Both the position numbers and the translations under genes were made by a program. 64,000 bases of DNA from Leptolyngbyaceae cyanobacterium JSC-12 (GTDB lineage Bacteria > Cyanobacteriota > Cyanobacteriia > Leptolyngbyales > Leptolyngbyaceae): assembly GCA_000309945.1 (NCBI GenBank), contig CM001633.1, forward strand, positions 3,684,199 through 3,748,198, written 5' to 3'. Below, piece after piece: positions 62,670-64,000 of the stretch. Position 1 is the first letter of the stretch, and each line of letters starts with the position of its first letter. The notes under the pieces are model-generated. The model was not told the origin of the DNA and searched no databases. It saw only the letters and a list, made by a program, of their open reading frames with translations.

Positions 62670-63902
62670 GTGACTGAACAACACAATCCTTTGCAATCTC
62701 TAAGGGAAGGTCGCTGGTTCAAACTAATTTGTGGAGCTAGCTTTCAACACCTCCCTGCCATTCGGAATCTGACGTTGGCGTATACCTTAGCTGGGGCAGA
62801 TTGTATTGATGTAGCGGCTGATCCAGCGGTGATTGTTGCGACTAAGGAAGCCCTGGATGCTGCAATTTATGTTGGCGAAACGCATCGCTTGAAGAGGCTT
62901 TTACCTATTTCCAGCCCGCTGTTGATGGTGAGTTTGAATGATAGCGAAGATCCTCACTTTCGCAAAGCAGAATTTAATGCAGTAGACTGTCCTCCTGATT
63001 GTGCACGTCCATGTGAGGCAATTTGTCCAGCAAATGCGATTGCACTTTCGGGGGTAATCGCTGATCGGTGTTACGGATGTGGACGCTGCTTACCTGTCTG
63101 TCCGGTTCAACAAATTTCAACGCGCTCTTACGTTGCAACTCCACATGCGATCGCACCGCTTATTTTAGACGCTGGAGTTGATGCCATTGAAATTCATACC
63201 CAACCAGGACGATTAGAAGATTTTCGGCGGCTCTGGGCAGCAATTAAACCATGGGTTGAGCGACTCAAACTACTAGCGATTAGCTGCCCTGATGGAAAAA
63301 ATCTTATTCAATATTTGCAGGCATTGTACGACACGATTGCACCGTTACCCTGTCCGTTAATCTGGCAAACCGATGGCCGCCCTATGAGTGGAGACATTGG
63401 AACTGGCACGACAAAAGCAGCAATTAAGTTAGGGCAAAAGGTACTAGAAGCAAGGTTACCTGGCTATGTACAGTTGGCGGGTGGAACAAACCACTATACA
63501 GTACCAAAGCTGCGATCGCTGGGGCTGCTCAAATCGCATGAACTTTTTACCAAGGAAACCCATCAGTCTCCACCCTCTGCTAACTCCAAACCACTTTATA
63601 TCGCAGGCGTTGCTTACGGTAGCTACGCTCGGGTCCTGTTGGCTCCTATCTTAGAACAACTCGAAACACCTTGTGCCAGGAAAGCCCCAATTTCAACACC
63701 GCCCTGCTCATTATCAACAGTTGTCGAACAACTCCCGCCTACCCAATTGCCCCAATCCGCAAAGCTAGAAGATGCTCCCGAACTACTTCAAGAAGCCGTA
63801 AACTTGGCCCTTTCTCTTGTTTCTCAACTTAAACCCTCTACGAATACGATGCAAATTCCACCACCCATTTATCTCTCTCAGTTAAGTCAGCATTCCAGTT
63901 AA
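62670..63902 (+). CDS. ldpA: LdpA-type iron-sulfur clock-input protein
   Basis: 410 residues. LdpA senses redox state and modulates circadian period in Synechococcus. Two ferredoxin-like cysteine clusters lie at about 108-150 (CPPDCARPCEAICPANAI and CYGCGRCLPVCPVQ), followed by the LdpA C-terminal domain. GTG at 62670 is the only useful start, since a TAG lies in frame 9 bp upstream. The Pro/Ser-rich C-terminus ends in a 17-bp tandem duplication that creates the present stop codon. Confidence 0.9.
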   Translation: MTEQHNPLQSLREGRWFKLICGASFQHLPAIRNLTLAYTLAGADCIDVAADPAVIVATKEALDAAIYVGETHRLKRLLPISSPLLMVSLNDSEDPHFRKAEFNAVDCPPDCARPCEAICPANAIALSGVIADRCYGCGRCLPVCPVQQISTRSYVATPHAIAPLILDAGVDAIEIHTQPGRLEDFRRLWAAIKPWVERLKLLAISCPDGKNLIQYLQALYDTIAPLPCPLIWQTDGRPMSGDIGTGTTKAAIKLGQKVLEARLPGYVQLAGGTNHYTVPKLRSLGLLKSHELFTKETHQSPPSANSKPLYIAGVAYGSYARVLLAPILEQLETPCARKAPISTPPCSLSTVVEQLPPTQLPQSAKLEDAPELLQEAVNLALSLVSQLKPSTNTMQIPPPIYLSQLSQHSS

Positions 63903-63912
63903 GTCAGCATTC
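63879..63912. repeat. 17-bp tandem duplication at the ldpA stop
   Basis: Two perfect adjacent copies of cagttaagtcagcattc (63879-63895 and 63896-63912). Because 17 is not a multiple of 3, the second copy shifts the frame and supplies the TAA at 63900-63902. Confidence 0.9.
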
Positions 63913-63956
63913 CGGTCTGTTCACATTGAAGACATTTGCGATTTGCGTTACTGTTC

Positions 63957-64000
63957 ATGGTTAGTCAAAACGCTCCAAACCATTCCAATCAACCTCTTAA
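63957..64000 (+). CDS. Possible start of the next gene (truncated by window end)
   Basis: An ATG at 63957 opens a frame MVSQNAPNHSNQPL that is still open at the last base. It is too short to identify; position after ldpA on the same strand makes a real gene plausible. Confidence 0.3.
   Translation, partial: MVSQNAPNHSNQPL

Overview
The window is chromosomal DNA of a cyanobacterium. It carries a phycocyanin (cpc) operon, the phycobilisome core-membrane linker ApcE, NDH-1 subunit NdhN, the clock-input protein LdpA, an IctB-type membrane protein, the split cyanobacterial atp1 operon with both b and b' subunits, and frequent HIP1 palindromes (GCGATCGC). ApcE has four linker repeats, and at least two cpcG genes lie in tandem. 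Both point to a large, pentacylindrical-type hemidiscoidal phycobilisome, as in Nostocales and some filamentous Leptolyngbya-like lineages. The genus cannot be fixed from this sequence.

Layout. 1-5807 (minus): cpcB-cpcA-cpcC-cpcD-cpcE-cpcF-cpcG-cpcG, with the last cpcG cut by the window edge. 6403-18359: mixed housekeeping genes (rluD-type pseudouridine synthase, cobA and a CbiX/SirB chelatase for sirohaem, a dps with an altered ferroxidase site, ruvB, folC, ictB, a DUF3386 gene, a livM-type permease). 18534-26740: a glycosyltransferase, a B12-binding radical SAM enzyme resembling the hopanoid C-2 methylase HpnP, apcE, and a divergent methyltransferase. 26874-32910 (plus): atpI-atpB-atpE-atpF'-atpF-atpH-atpA-atpG, closed by a clear terminator. 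33009-43986: accessory and scattered genes, including a NrtA/CmpA-like binding protein with a buried Tat/lipoprotein signal, an eroded histidine kinase, an acetolactate-synthase-like enzyme, a cytochrome b-like gene split by an IS200/IS605 element, a Nudix hydrolase, thiS and a PSII S4-domain protein. 43995-61294 (minus): the S10-spc-alpha supercluster from rplC to rpmE, followed by prfA. 62051-63902 (plus): ndhN and ldpA, divergent from the ribosomal cluster.

How the genes work together. The cpc products form the phycocyanin rods: CpcA/B are the pigments, CpcC/D the rod linkers, CpcE/F the alpha-subunit lyase and CpcG the rod-core linker. ApcE anchors the core to the membrane. The atp genes build the whole Fo sector plus delta, alpha and gamma. 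The ribosomal block couples 21 ribosomal proteins with SecY, Adk, IF-1, RpoA, TruA and RF-1.

Non-genic structure is the most unusual part. I found (i) four copies of a related 55-75 nt stem-loop element, two of them inside the cpc operon; (ii) short perfect tandem duplications of 12-17 bp, three of which sit exactly on a start or stop codon; (iii) intergenic-type repeat sequence read in frame inside ictB, folC and a glycosyltransferase; and (iv) an IS insertion whose removal restores the host gene exactly. No tRNA, rRNA or CRISPR array was seen.
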